Below, in pieces: positions 44,866-55,507 of a DNA stretch of 64,000 bases (position 1 is its first letter; every line of letters starts with the position of its first letter). The stretch is from Heligmosomoides polygyrus polygyrus (taxonomy: Eukaryota; Nematoda; Chromadorea; Rhabditida; Heligmosomidae). The DNA lies in assembly GCA_947396885.1 (NCBI GenBank), contig OX377204.1, positions 54,733,139-54,797,138 of the forward strand, in the 5' to 3' direction. The position numbers and the translations under genes were made by a program. Below the pieces are notes generated by a model. That model made no database searches and had not been told where the DNA came from. It saw only the letters and a program-made list of their open reading frames with translations.

Positions 44866-44984
44866 AAATGATAAAGAACGAACCATGGCGTTAATCAATG
44901 CTTTTAAGGATGAGCAACGATTTTTAATCTGCGGAGTATAGTGGAGACAACCTGAGTGTGTAATTGGTCTATATAATGAATTAC

Positions 44985-45165
44985 GATGGCCAGATGATGG
45001 AGCACTTAGTGTTTATCTTTCCTGGTCAAGCCTGGCGGAAATTCAGCGGCTCTGGAGGGATGGAAAGTATGGATGGCCTAGGTCGGCAACCCGATCCAAG
45101 AACCTGGAATCGGGTGCACGCGACTGCCGGTGCCTCTTCCGACCGCGTTCACCAACAACTCCTAT
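44985..45165 (-). repeat. SINE-like repeat, copy 3
   Basis: The minus strand reads GTGCACCCGATTCCAGGTTCTTGGATCGGG and CTTTCCATCCCTCCAGAGCCGCTGAATTTC, matching copies 1 and 2. Confidence 0.55.
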
Positions 45166-45354
45166 TTGAAAAATCCCTGCTATAGCACTATTGAGTAAAT
45201 TATGGATAAAGGATAGAGGTTGGCGTCAACCAATTCCTTGTGGGATGCCACACGCGTTATAATTCAACGGGACGTTGTGTAATTCAGCGTGATTCTGAGC
45301 TGCTCTAGGGTGCTTCCGAGTGTTCGCGAACGGCAGCGCCCTTTCAGGGAACTA

Positions 45355-46186
45355 TTAGGGGGGGGGGGGGGGGGGGGAGGAGGGGGGCAAAAGTAATGAG
45401 ACACCCCATGCCGTGTCCATATATCTCGTGGCTGAAGTCTGGATTCGTACTTGTTGTATTTGTATGTTTGTATGCTACTTACTGAAGCACATCTGAAAAG
45501 TTACCACTTCCACCCTTTCCAGAAGCATGCCAAAAACCCCAGCCTGTCTCATGCCGAAACCCCAGTCTGACGAGTCGACCTGTGTCGCGCAAATCTCCCC
45601 CAATTCCCAACCCCGAGCGGCCTGGGCTCAATATTCACGCAGGATGAGAAGTACGTCTTCTACCTTAACCCTGCCAAGCAGCGAGTCTGGGTGAGGCCTG
45701 GTGAATTGTTACCGACCTTCGTTCGGCGAGATGTTCACGGCGAGAAGCATCTTTGCAGCATTTGGGTCTGCGCCCATGGATCGGTTTACCGGAGGCCGGA
45801 GGTTTACCTCTTCGACAACGCCGCACCCCATCGGGAACAAGTAAGCACGGATAAGCTTGGCCAGCTGGGCTACGTTCACATGCCTCACCCACCGTACTCA
45901 CCGGACATCTCTCCATGCGACTACCACTACTTGAGCATGCAGGACTTCCTGGTCGGAAGGGACACAAGAACCCTAGCAGTCCTTAACAACCATATCGAGC
46001 AGTTGATCAGCATCAGGCTCAAGCAGTTCTGGAAGGATGGGATCAGGAAGTTGGCTGAGCGATGGCAGCAAGGTCCTTGCACTTAACGGCAAATACACTC
46101 CTCAGCATCGTTGAGTTGTAATTGAGTTATAAAGAGATAAAGATTTTTTTCATTTTGTCTCATTACTTTTGCCCCCCACCCCTAAT
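45355..46186 (+). mobile_element. Internally deleted mariner, third lineage
   Basis: TA-flanked inverted ends TTAGGGG...GGGGCAAAAGTAATGAGACA. The plus strand encodes TQDEKYVFYLNPAKQRVWV, VYLFDNAAPHREQV, MPHPPYSPDISPCDYHYLSM and DGIRKLAERWQQ. The three catalytic Asp (DEK, FDN, SPCDY) are present, but the N-terminal DNA-binding part and about 50 residues between the first two are missing. A poly-G tract lies inside the left inverted end. Confidence 0.88.
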
Positions 46187-46262
46187 AAAAGCGTCACTGA
46201 GCAAAGAAAGTGAAGATCACCTCCAAAAACGAAACAAAAGCTTGATGAGCAAAAGGCATGTA

Positions 46263-49200
46263 CAGTACCGGACGCGTCTTTTGAATAGACGCCGAAAAAC
46301 CGCACTTTTGCGGTTTTTGCGTCTTTTTGCTATAACTCACCCAATATCATCCATTTGAAAAACCAAGAATATATTTGAGCTCAGGAGATCGAGCTCTATC
46401 GTTTGGTATATACACTTCATATGAAAGATCAAAAATGGCCAAAATTGAAAACTTGCGCTCCATTGAGAAGGCCGGCCGCGGACGAGTTGTCGGCCGCAAG
46501 GCGTCAAAAACCGTTGCATGGTCACAATTCCTCTAATATGAGGTCTTTTGAGAAAAGGTTGGTACCGTTCGATTCGTCTCCTCGAGATCTACACAACCAT
46601 ATATACAACTTCGCCAAACCACCGCAATTTCGCAGTGGTTGGTCAAAAATGACGGGAGCAGACTTTTTGCTATTGGAGAAGCTTATATTCCAGGACTTGT
46701 ATGCTCATGGAGCACCTCAAGCACGGCGTAAAGTGCTTTGCAATGTCAGGCATCCTCCGAGAGTGCGCCGTGAACAATGCATATGGGATCGAACCTATCA
46801 ATCGAGGGGGGGGGACAGTTTGTAGAGTGAGCATTTAGGGAGCATTATGAGAAATTCTCAGCTGCCCTACTCAGGAATTGCTGTAATCTGTTCCGGCGAG
46901 ACTTAGGAGTGCGCCGGGAGCAATGCATATAGAATCGAACCTATCAATCGAGTGGGGCAACCGCTCGCAGATTGCACGCGCGGGCGTTTTCAGAGCGTAG
47001 TAACTCTGTCAAAATCGAATCGTTTCGGCTGCAACTCCCGGGTCTTGTAGTCAGTAGAACGGTCTAGTAGCACGCTAAAGTAGAGCGAGGTAGCTTAGGA
47101 AGAGGCAATGTTACAGGGGTGCGAATATGAAGGTGAGGCTTGTGTGACGTATTTTTTCCGATTTCGGTGGACCACTGCGGGAAGACGCGGCAAGCTAACA
47201 ACCTCAAAACGCGTAGGCGAACAGGCCGTTTAGGATACTTTACGATTACATGCTCAAAGCACCTCAGCTGCCTAAACTGCTTTAGCTTCAGCTGCCAGTT
47301 TGAAGCGGCAGAAGATAGCAGTTAGAGTGTTCTTGCGCTCTTACTCGGCAAGAATTGAGTTTTCGACAGTCGCAATGGTACCACTCTGTTCACCATGAAA
47401 AGCGCTATCGAATGGTTCCAATTTCGACCGATTTCGGGAATATCGATTTTTTGACGGTTTCCCATCGAGGACGAGGCCGCTCGAGACGCGGCAGGCGGAC
47501 CGTGACGTCATCGAAACCGACATCTTCAAATTGCGCCATGCTTGACACCATTCGGTAGAGCTTCTCATGCTGAATTGAAGGGTGTTATCAAGAGCAGACA
47601 GAACTGTAATCTGGGCGAGTAAGAGCGAGGAGAACATCGACCGTTGTTGTGCTACACGCGCGGGCGTGTTCGGGGCGCGATAACTCTGTCAGCTTCAAAT
47701 CTTTCTGGCTGGAACGTGTGGATTCCGTAGGCAGTAATATGATCTAGTAGCGCGCTGAAACACAGCAATATAGCTTATTACTAGACCAAGTTACAGCTCT
47801 GCGAAGATGCAGGTGAGGCTTGTGTGACACGACTTTTTCAGATTTCGGTCGACCGCTAGCGGGTATACTAGGCGAGCTAACGGTATACAAACTCGCGGAC
47901 GATCAAAACAGCGAAGGCGCCTTACGATGATCTGCTCCTAACTCTCCAGCTGCCTAAACTGCCTTAGCCCCATCTGCCATTTTAGAGCGGCGGACGGCAG
48001 CGGTGAAGCTTCTTCCGCCCTTACTCGCCCATGTCCGAGTTTTCGAGCCCCAGCCAGGGAACCATTCTGTTCAGCTCGAAAAGCCCTATCGAACGGTATC
48101 AATTTAGACCAATTTCGGGAAAATTCATTTTTTGACAATTTCCCTCGGGAGAGGGCGCTCTTCGTAGGGCCTGCCCGGACGATGACGTCATCGAAAGTTG
48201 GCGATTTCGAAATTTCCCAAATTTTCTTGTCCAAACTTCGTCCAAAAGCGTCTAGGGGGTTATTTGGGGCGCTGATTACGAATCCAATGTCCGTTTTTGA
48301 AAATTCTGCCGATTTCGATAGGTTTTGGATTTTCTTCTGGATAAATGAGGATGGCCGGGTCAGGAACACCGATTTTGCTCAAACCTCGTCCAAGGCAGGA
48401 TTATTGAGGGGNNNNNNNNNNNNNNNNNNNNNNNNNNNNNNNNNNNNNNNNNNNNNNNNNNNNNNNNNNNNNNNNNNNNNNNNNNNNNNNNNNNNNNNNN
48501 NNNNNNNNNNNNNNNNNNNNNNNNNNNNNNNNNNNNNNNNNNNNNNNNNNNNNNNNNNNNNNNNNNNNNNNNNNNNNNNNNNNNNNNNNNNNNNNNNNNN
48601 NNNNNNNNNNNATCGAACGGTATCAATTTAGACCAATTTCGGGAAAATTCATTTTTTGACAATTTCCCTCGGGACGAGGGCGCTCTTCGTAGGGCCTGCC
48701 CGGACGATGACGTCATCGAAAGTTGGCGATTTCGAAATTTCCCAAATTTTCTTGTCCAAACTTCGTCCAAAAGCGTCTAGGGGGTTATTTGGGGCGCTGA
48801 TTACGAATCCAATGTCCGTTTTTGAAAATTCTGCCGATTTCGATAGGTTTTGGATTTTCTTCTGGATAAATGAGGATGGCCGGGTCAGGAACACCGATTT
48901 TGCTCAAACCTCGTCCAAGGCAGGATTATTGAGGGGCCAAATACGGTGCCGAAGTCCATTTGGCTGATTATGGCAGGAGACCACCCATACCGATAACTGA
49001 GGGTGGTCAGTGATCCTGACCCTACCAAGGTCTAATGGCTGTAACATGCCCAAACCGGCAGGATTTTCAAAAACGGACGTTGGATTCGTAATCAGCGCCC
49101 CAAATAACCCCTAAACGATTTTGGACGAAGTTTGGGCAAGAAAATTTGCCAATTTCGAAATCGTCGACTTTCGATGACGTTATCGTTCGGGCAGGCTCAG

Positions 49201-51372
49201 CGAAGAGCGCCCTCGACCTCTAGGGAAACTGTGAAAAAATCAATTTTCCCGGAATTGGCCGAGATTGATACCGTTCGATAGAGCATTTCGAGCTGAGCAG
49301 AACGGTGCCATCTGGTGCTTCAAAACCTCAAATTTGGGCGAGTAAGGGCGGAAGAAACTTCGCTGCTGCCCTCCGCATCTCCAAAATGGCAGCTGGGACC
49401 AATGCAGGTTAGGCAGATGAGGAGCTATGGGCACTTCATCGTAAAGCAGCTTAACTGCTTTGACAGCCTACGCATTCGTAGGCCATTAGCTGATCGCGCG
49501 TCTCCACGGTGGTCGACTGAAATCGGAAAAAATCGTGCCACACAAAGTTTACCTACATTTTCGCACCGCTGTAACTTTATACAATCATAAGCTACGTTGC
49601 TATGTTTCAGCGCGCTTCTTGAACTTTTTACTGCTTACAAAATCCACAGGTCGCAGCCGGAAAGATTCAAACGTGACAGAGTTATTGCGCTCAGAACACG
49701 CCCGTGCCTCCAATTTAGCACAACGGTCTATGTACTCCGTGCTCTTTCTCGCCCAGATAACAGTTCTCGCGACTCATAAACACCGTTCAATTCAGCACGA
49801 AAAGCTCTATGAAACGGTATCAAGCTCGACCCATTTCGGAAACATCGATGCTCGATGACGTCATCGTTCGTCTGGCGCGACCGTCTTCGACGAGAAACTG
49901 AATCAGAAAATCAATTTTCCCGATTTTTTTTTCGGCTTTTCGAGCTGAATAGAATGGTACCCTGGCTGGGGCTCGAAAACTCGGACATGGGCGAGTAAGG
50001 GCGGAAGAAGCTTCACCGCTGCCGTCCGCCGCTCTAAAATGGCAGATGGGGCTAAAGCAGTTTAGGCAGCTGGAGAGTTAGGAGCAGATCATCGTAAGGC
50101 GCCTTCGCTGTTTTGATCGTCCGCGAGTTTGTATGCCGTTAGCTCGCCTAGTGTACCCGCAGCGGTCGACCGAAATCTGAAAAAGTCATGTCACACAAGC
50201 CTCACCTGCATCTTCGCAGAGCTGTAACTTGGTCTAGTAATAAGCTATATTGCTGTGTTTCAGCGCGCTACTAGATCATATTACTGCCTACGGAATCCAC
50301 ACGTTCCAGCCAGAAAGATTTGAAGCTGACAGAGTTATCGCGCCCCGAACACGCCCGCGCGTGTAGCACAACAACGGTCGATGTTCTCCTCGCTCTTACT
50401 CGCCCAGATTACAGTTCTGTCTGCTCTTGATAACACCCTTCAATTCAGCATGAGAAGCTCTACCGAATGGTGTCAAGCATGGCACAATTTGAAGATGTCG
50501 GTTTTCGATGACGTCACGGTCCGCCTGCCGCGTCTCGAGCGGCCTCGTCCTCGATGGGAAACCGTCAAAAAATCGATGTTCCCGAAATCGGTCGAAATTG
50601 GAACCATTCGATAGCGCTTTTCATGGTGAACAGAGTGGTACCATTGCTAGCGTCGAAAACTCAATTCTGGCCGAGTGAGAGCGCAAGAAACTCTAACTGC
50701 TATCTTCTGCCGCTTCAAACTGGCAGCTGAAGCTAAAGCAGTTTAGGCAGCTGAGGTGCTTTGAGCATGTAATCGTAAAGTATCCTAAACGGCCTGTTCG
50801 CCTACGCGTTTTGAGGTTGTTAGCTTGCCGCGTCTTCCCGCAGTGGTCCACCGAAATCGGAAAAAATACGTCACACAAGCCTCACCTTCATATTCGCACC
50901 CCTGTAACATTGCCTCTTCCTAAGCTACCTCGCTCTACTTTAGCGTGCTACTAGACCGTTCTACTGACTACAAGACCCAGGAGTTGCAGCCGAAACCATT
51001 CGATTTTGACAGAGTTACTACGCTCTGAAAACGCCCGCGCGTGCAATCTGCAGCGGTTGCCCCACTCGATTGATAGGTTCGATTCTATATGCATTGCTCC
51101 CGGCGCACTCTCGGAGGATGCCTGACATTACGCCTTGCGGCCGACAACTCGTCCGCGGCCGGCCTTCTCAATGGAGCGCAAGTTTTCAATTTTGGCCATT
51201 TTTGATCTTTCATATGAAGTGTATATACCAAACGATAGAGCTCGATCTCCTGAGCTCAAATATATTCCTGGTTTTTCAAATGGATGACATTTGGGTGAGT
51301 TATAGCAAAAAGACGCAAAAACCGCAAAAGTGCGGTTTTTCGGCGTCTATTCAAAAGACGCGTCCGGCACTG
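46263..51372. mobile_element. Giant near-palindromic long-TIR element, family I, 5.1 kb
   Basis: TA-flanked; ends CAGTACCGGACGCGTCTTTTG and complement CAGTGCCGGACGCG. The left arm (46,263-48,410) is found inverted at 49,030-51,372, apart from an extra module at about 49,250-49,930. Mirror-image frames of identical sequence (for example 47,140-47,325 and 50,693-50,878) are the arms seen twice, not genes. Inner modules repeat CGATGACGTCATCG. No transposase. Same family as 17,550-19,453. Confidence 0.92.
48412..48611. other. Assembly gap of 200 N inside the palindrome
   Basis: The 324 bp before the gap (48,088-48,411) recur after it (48,612-48,935) in the same orientation with only a one- to two-base difference. 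A fixed 200-N run with the same sequence on both sides suggests a placeholder join, not a real spacer. Confidence 0.9.
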
Positions 51373-51615
51373 TAGTGAGAAACTTTGAGGAAAAGTTTTG
51401 GTTTTCAAGAAACGCTTAGCTTTCGGAGACACAGTTCTCTTCAAACAAAAATGTATGTAAAAAAATAAAGTTGCATGTAAAGCGTCATGCCCAGCGGAGA
51501 AGGTCATCTAGAGAGTCAGTTTCAAACACGACTTCGATATATTTAGTGGGTTAACATTCTTGATACGATCTATGTGTAGAGAACACATTTTCATCAAATT
51601 TTGCCTTATCAGGAA

Positions 51616-52067
51616 ACTATCTCAACGGTAGGTCGGAAAGGCCGAAGTGTTGTATATGGGCAGAATCGCCTCTCTCTGGGAAAAAACAAAATGCAAGTAT
51701 CTCGACCCCAATACAACTCTGCGAAGAGTTAGGGACGACAGAAGTTGGGCCGTTGGCGGCGTTAGCCCTGTGACTGCAGGCGAAGGGCGGGCTCAAGTTG
51801 GCTGGAAACAGCGAAGACGAGCGAGCGATGGTGGCGCAGTAGGTAGAGGGGCTGTGTAATTCCCACAATCGCTGTTTCCAGCCAACTTCAGCTCGCCTTC
51901 CTCGTGCAGGCATAGGACTAACGCCGCCACCGGTCCAACTTCTGTTGTCCCTAACTCTGCGTAGAGTTGTATTGGGGTCGAGGTATTTGTATTTTGTTGT
52001 TTCCCAGAGAGAGGCGATTCTTCCCATATACAACACTTGGGCCATTCCGACCTACCATTGAGAGAGT
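51616..52067. mobile_element. 450-bp foldback element
   Basis: Arms of about 200 bp start ACTATCTCAACGGTAGGTCGG and (complement) ACTCTCTCAATGGTAGGTCGG and share GTGTTGTATATGGG, CCTCGACCCCAATACAACTC and GTTGGCTGGAAACAGCG. Both strands therefore carry nearly the same reading frame (LYMGRIASLWE and PNTTLRRVRD), a repeat artefact or a relic of a coding source. Confidence 0.88.
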
Positions 52068-52069
52068 TT

Positions 52070-54280
52070 TCTGGTTAGTGCATTCCATTTTAACCCTGTA
52101 AAATACCTAGGTAAATTCGAACTGATGTGATTCTTGTAAGTTTTTTAATTTAATTCGTACCTGATCTGATGAATGTGAGATTAACCGTCAGATTAGTCTG
52201 CAACAATGTAAGGGGAAACTGTTCCCGTTTCGTCAACTTGCTCCACATTTGTCCCATGTTTTTTCCTTATGCATTCCTTTTGCCTCGTAATTGTTGCAAG
52301 TAAATGGAAATAGGGGATTAATTGAAATAGTTCTGCCAACGGCACGCCGGAACGGCAGCATCGAAAGGTGTAACAGGAATCTCCGTCCTCTGCATATGAT
52401 GTCAAAAGCATGTTTTCTTCTCGCAGAGCCCTCCCTCGAGACAAACGAGCAAGTAGCAGTCAACTGTGGTTAACAATGCCAGCAGGCTCGATCATATCGT
52501 GCAGCGGCGCACTCTTTACCCGAATGGAGGTGCGTGCTTCAAGGGCGACGTTGAGGCGTGCGGTAGCTGTACTCCGCCCATGTTTTATATTTTTGCTTTG
52601 CTGTCGAGCTTTCGTTTAGAAATACCATCTGCACGCTTTTGGTGCGCAATGCACTCTGCAACCTTTCTTTTGCATTACCGGTTTGGCCAGCACTTCCACT
52701 TTCACATGTTGAGACATTGAGAAATGTCGCCGAAACTTCGCCAAGGAGGGTTACTTGGGACGAGATCGTAAGCCGTTTTTCGAAATTCGCTCAATAATGG
52801 CAGGCTAAAGGTAGGTCTAGGTGAGTAAGGGTGCCGACAAAAGAATCACCGATGTTGATGAAACTTCGCCCACTAGTATCTGCAGCGCTGAACTCGTAGA
52901 CGAGGTCCACCTATGTTATAATACAGTAGACAACGGTAGGCAGGTAAGTGGATGCAGAAACCATGTACGGTAGACTACGTGCTGCTCGTAGTTGAGTGAA
53001 ATCGGTTATCTTGACCACGTCACCATTACTCACCCATACCTACGGTGACATACTGTACTGCTTTGAGTACTGGTAAAATTCGTTAAGGAGAGAGTAGTTC
53101 AAAGAACAACAAGGTCCAATTAGTAAAGTTCGATTGAACAGTAAAGATGCGAAAAAATAGACGGAGGACAGGAACCGAACCCTTGACACCCCTTCGCAAA
53201 TCATCGTCTCCACATCTGACAGAAACACTGTCGTTACGCCAACGACTGCGTGATGTGCCTAAGCCTGTGGTCAGTACTGGAAATAGAGAATTGAGTGCTC
53301 CTTATTCGCCTGCTCCAATGCTTGGCAGAAGCAACACATGCATTATGCACATAGCAACATCGTGTGGACTATACCTCGCAAGCTTTAAATTCGCCGCATT
53401 TTTTCCATTGGCCGAAACCCGAGCATGGAATGGCGGAGTGCTAAGCGTTTCCCTGGCTAGCCCCAACCTAGTTACGTAGGTAAAATACAGCGGCAAAGTA
53501 AAAGAAGTAAAAGAATGATGAAAGAGTGGAAGTAAACTGAAGCGTAAGACGCCTACCAGCTGCTTCGTCAGCCCGAACTGGCCCGGCGTGAGTTCGGAGA
53601 AGCGGCACAACCCGCCCTGCATGATCCCACACATCTCCGCGCGTGATATGGGCGCTCCGGCACGGACAGCTGGAAAAAGCCGATTGGGGTAAGCCGAACA
53701 CTAGCCGACACTTTATCCTCTGCAAGAGCATAGAGCAAGCCCTATCGTGTGAACAGAACACCTAGTCTGAAAGAGGTCAAAGGGTCGCAAATGAAGGCCC
53801 CACAGAAATTCGAAATTAGGAGGGGTGAAAGCATTTATGTATTTAAAAAACACGGTTCACATTGCACATAGTTATAGGTCCGCCCTAAAATTTTGCAGTA
53901 CCGAACTTCTGTGAAAATTTCCAAAGCTTCTGGGCCCCCGCCGAGCTTGTCGCGAAAAAAAACTCCGGCACACATATTTTGATGAAATTGAGGACTTCTT
54001 TAATTTTCGTTAAACTCCCGTGACAACCTATTCTGACCGTTTTATTCTAACCCTGACTGCTATATTTCGCCCACTCGCGGAGAGCTATATTTTCGCGCAC
54101 GAAAGCAGCAGTATAGTGTTAGAAATAATTTGATATTTATTTAGAACAAATCATGGGATGGAACATTGGAAATTTTACTTGTTCCAACATGCTGACCAAG
54201 TTATCCTTATCGGTGGACAACAAACAGATCACGCTCAGAAATGGCTTTTTAAATTACATAGTGAATTAGTATTGCGTACA
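52070..54280. other. No gene recognised
   Basis: Frames are short and overlapping. Sequence with TACGGTGACATA and ACCTACGG-type motifs (52,800-53,045) weakly recalls the interior of the 58,607 element. Confidence 0.4.
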
Positions 54281-54779
54281 ACGTTTGTTATTCGAGTTTT
54301 TATTTTCATTTCTCTTTCCGGCGCAATGCTACTATGAGTGGGCCAGCCCACATTTGAACGAGGTTTTACTCGTTCGACCTAGACCCCTCTCGCTGCAACT
54401 TGCATTACACGTTTGTACGCGTCAGTCTGTGTACAATGTGGGAAATTCTACGCCACCATATCCGACTGCTATGCTAAAGGCGGTCGAAGCCCCCTCCCCC
54501 CGTGGTATTGCGCCCTCTTTCCTTTTATCTTTGCCTTTATCTTTCTTTGTTATTCATATTTTGACTGTACGTAAGTTATCGATTAGAATCGTTTCACCGG
54601 TATTCATAGAACTTCACATTAAAGAGCTGGGCACACTCCTGCTGCTTGACGCAGCTCCAATGATGAAGAATAGGGCAGAGAAGCAGAGAACGTGTCTCTG
54701 CGTCAGGGGCGGCGGCGCGCTTATGGCACACTTTGCTTCAGCGTTGACGCCCAGCATAGCGCTGCAAGAGTCAGCTTCA

Positions 54780-54815
54780 AGCTTCACGGAATGAGCTCGG
54801 TCATTCCGTGAAGCT
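54780..54815. repeat. Perfect 15-bp hairpin AGCTTCACGGAATGA / TCATTCCGTGAAGCT
   Basis: Six-base loop GCTCGG. The wider flank (GTCAGCTTCA...TGAAGCTGAC) extends the symmetry imperfectly. The long plus frame 54,285-54,794 ends in this hairpin and overlaps an equally long minus frame, so I do not treat either as a gene. Confidence 0.8.
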
Positions 54816-55152
54816 GACGCTATCGCTCCTGAGCAAGAGATAAGATAAGTAAGATAGAGAAGCACTTTCTTCAACCAAACCAGCCAACCGGTCAGTTTAG
54901 CGATGGTTGGCAGTGGTCCAACACCAGAGAAAGAAAGAACGACCTCCCCTGACCGCAAACATGTCCTGAGCCTGAGAGCAACGCCCCGCCCCGTCTTTGA
55001 CGCACTAAAGTCGCTGCCGAGTGTGCCCAACCCTTTAAGGAAAAATCCAACGTAAAACTACTGGTGAAAATATAAAACTCCTTAGACGATACGAGCACCG
55101 AAATCAGCGGAAGACGTGTTTTGGCATGCCTTTAATCATCTAAAATCACCAC

Positions 55153-55269
55153 AGATGAAGTTGCCATTGAAAAAACCGCGCGAGAGAGCGTTCTCTTCAC
55201 CACTTCCAAGCACCCAACGCAACTCCAGCAGATGAAATTCATGAAATCCTTGCTCAAACTTTGGTTGGG
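55153..55269 (+). CDS. Possible isolated exon, unidentified
   Basis: Acceptor AAAATCACCACAG, donor GGTTG|GTATGT. The frame reads EVAIEKTARESVLFTTSKHP and TQLQQMKFMKSLLKLWLG. Composition is protein-like and splice sites are good, but no neighbouring exon can be joined and the opposite strand is also open. Confidence 0.25.
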
Positions 55270-55507
55270 TTGGTATGTATAATATGGAGCAGCAGGATGC
55301 ACGCTCTTTCGTTGCTCGTGGCACCGTGCAAGGTTTTGGACAAGTGGCAATGTATTCCGTGCAGAACTCACCCTAGTTTGTGGCGAAGTCTGAGAGTGGA
55401 AATTCGAGAAGCACCTCTTGCGAGTCTTCTATGGCAGCGAACTTCCTCTGACAAGGGAAGGGTCCGAAGCATATGTCTGCACGGGTCAAGTCAACGAGTC
55501 ATATAGG

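Noticed and set aside
48182..48770. Frames crossing the N gap
   Set aside because: They include unknown bases and transposon arms; not genes.
47140..50878. Pairs of identical proteins on opposite strands
   Set aside because: They are the two arms of one palindromic element read twice.
53140..53270. tRNA-Ser-like sequence on the minus strand
   Set aside because: GGTTCGGTTCC resembles a B box, but no 5' acceptor partner or cloverleaf could be built.
54285..54794. 169-codon plus-strand frame, the longest in the window
   Set aside because: It overlaps a 138-codon minus frame, ends in a hairpin, has no domain and biased composition; best explained as chance.
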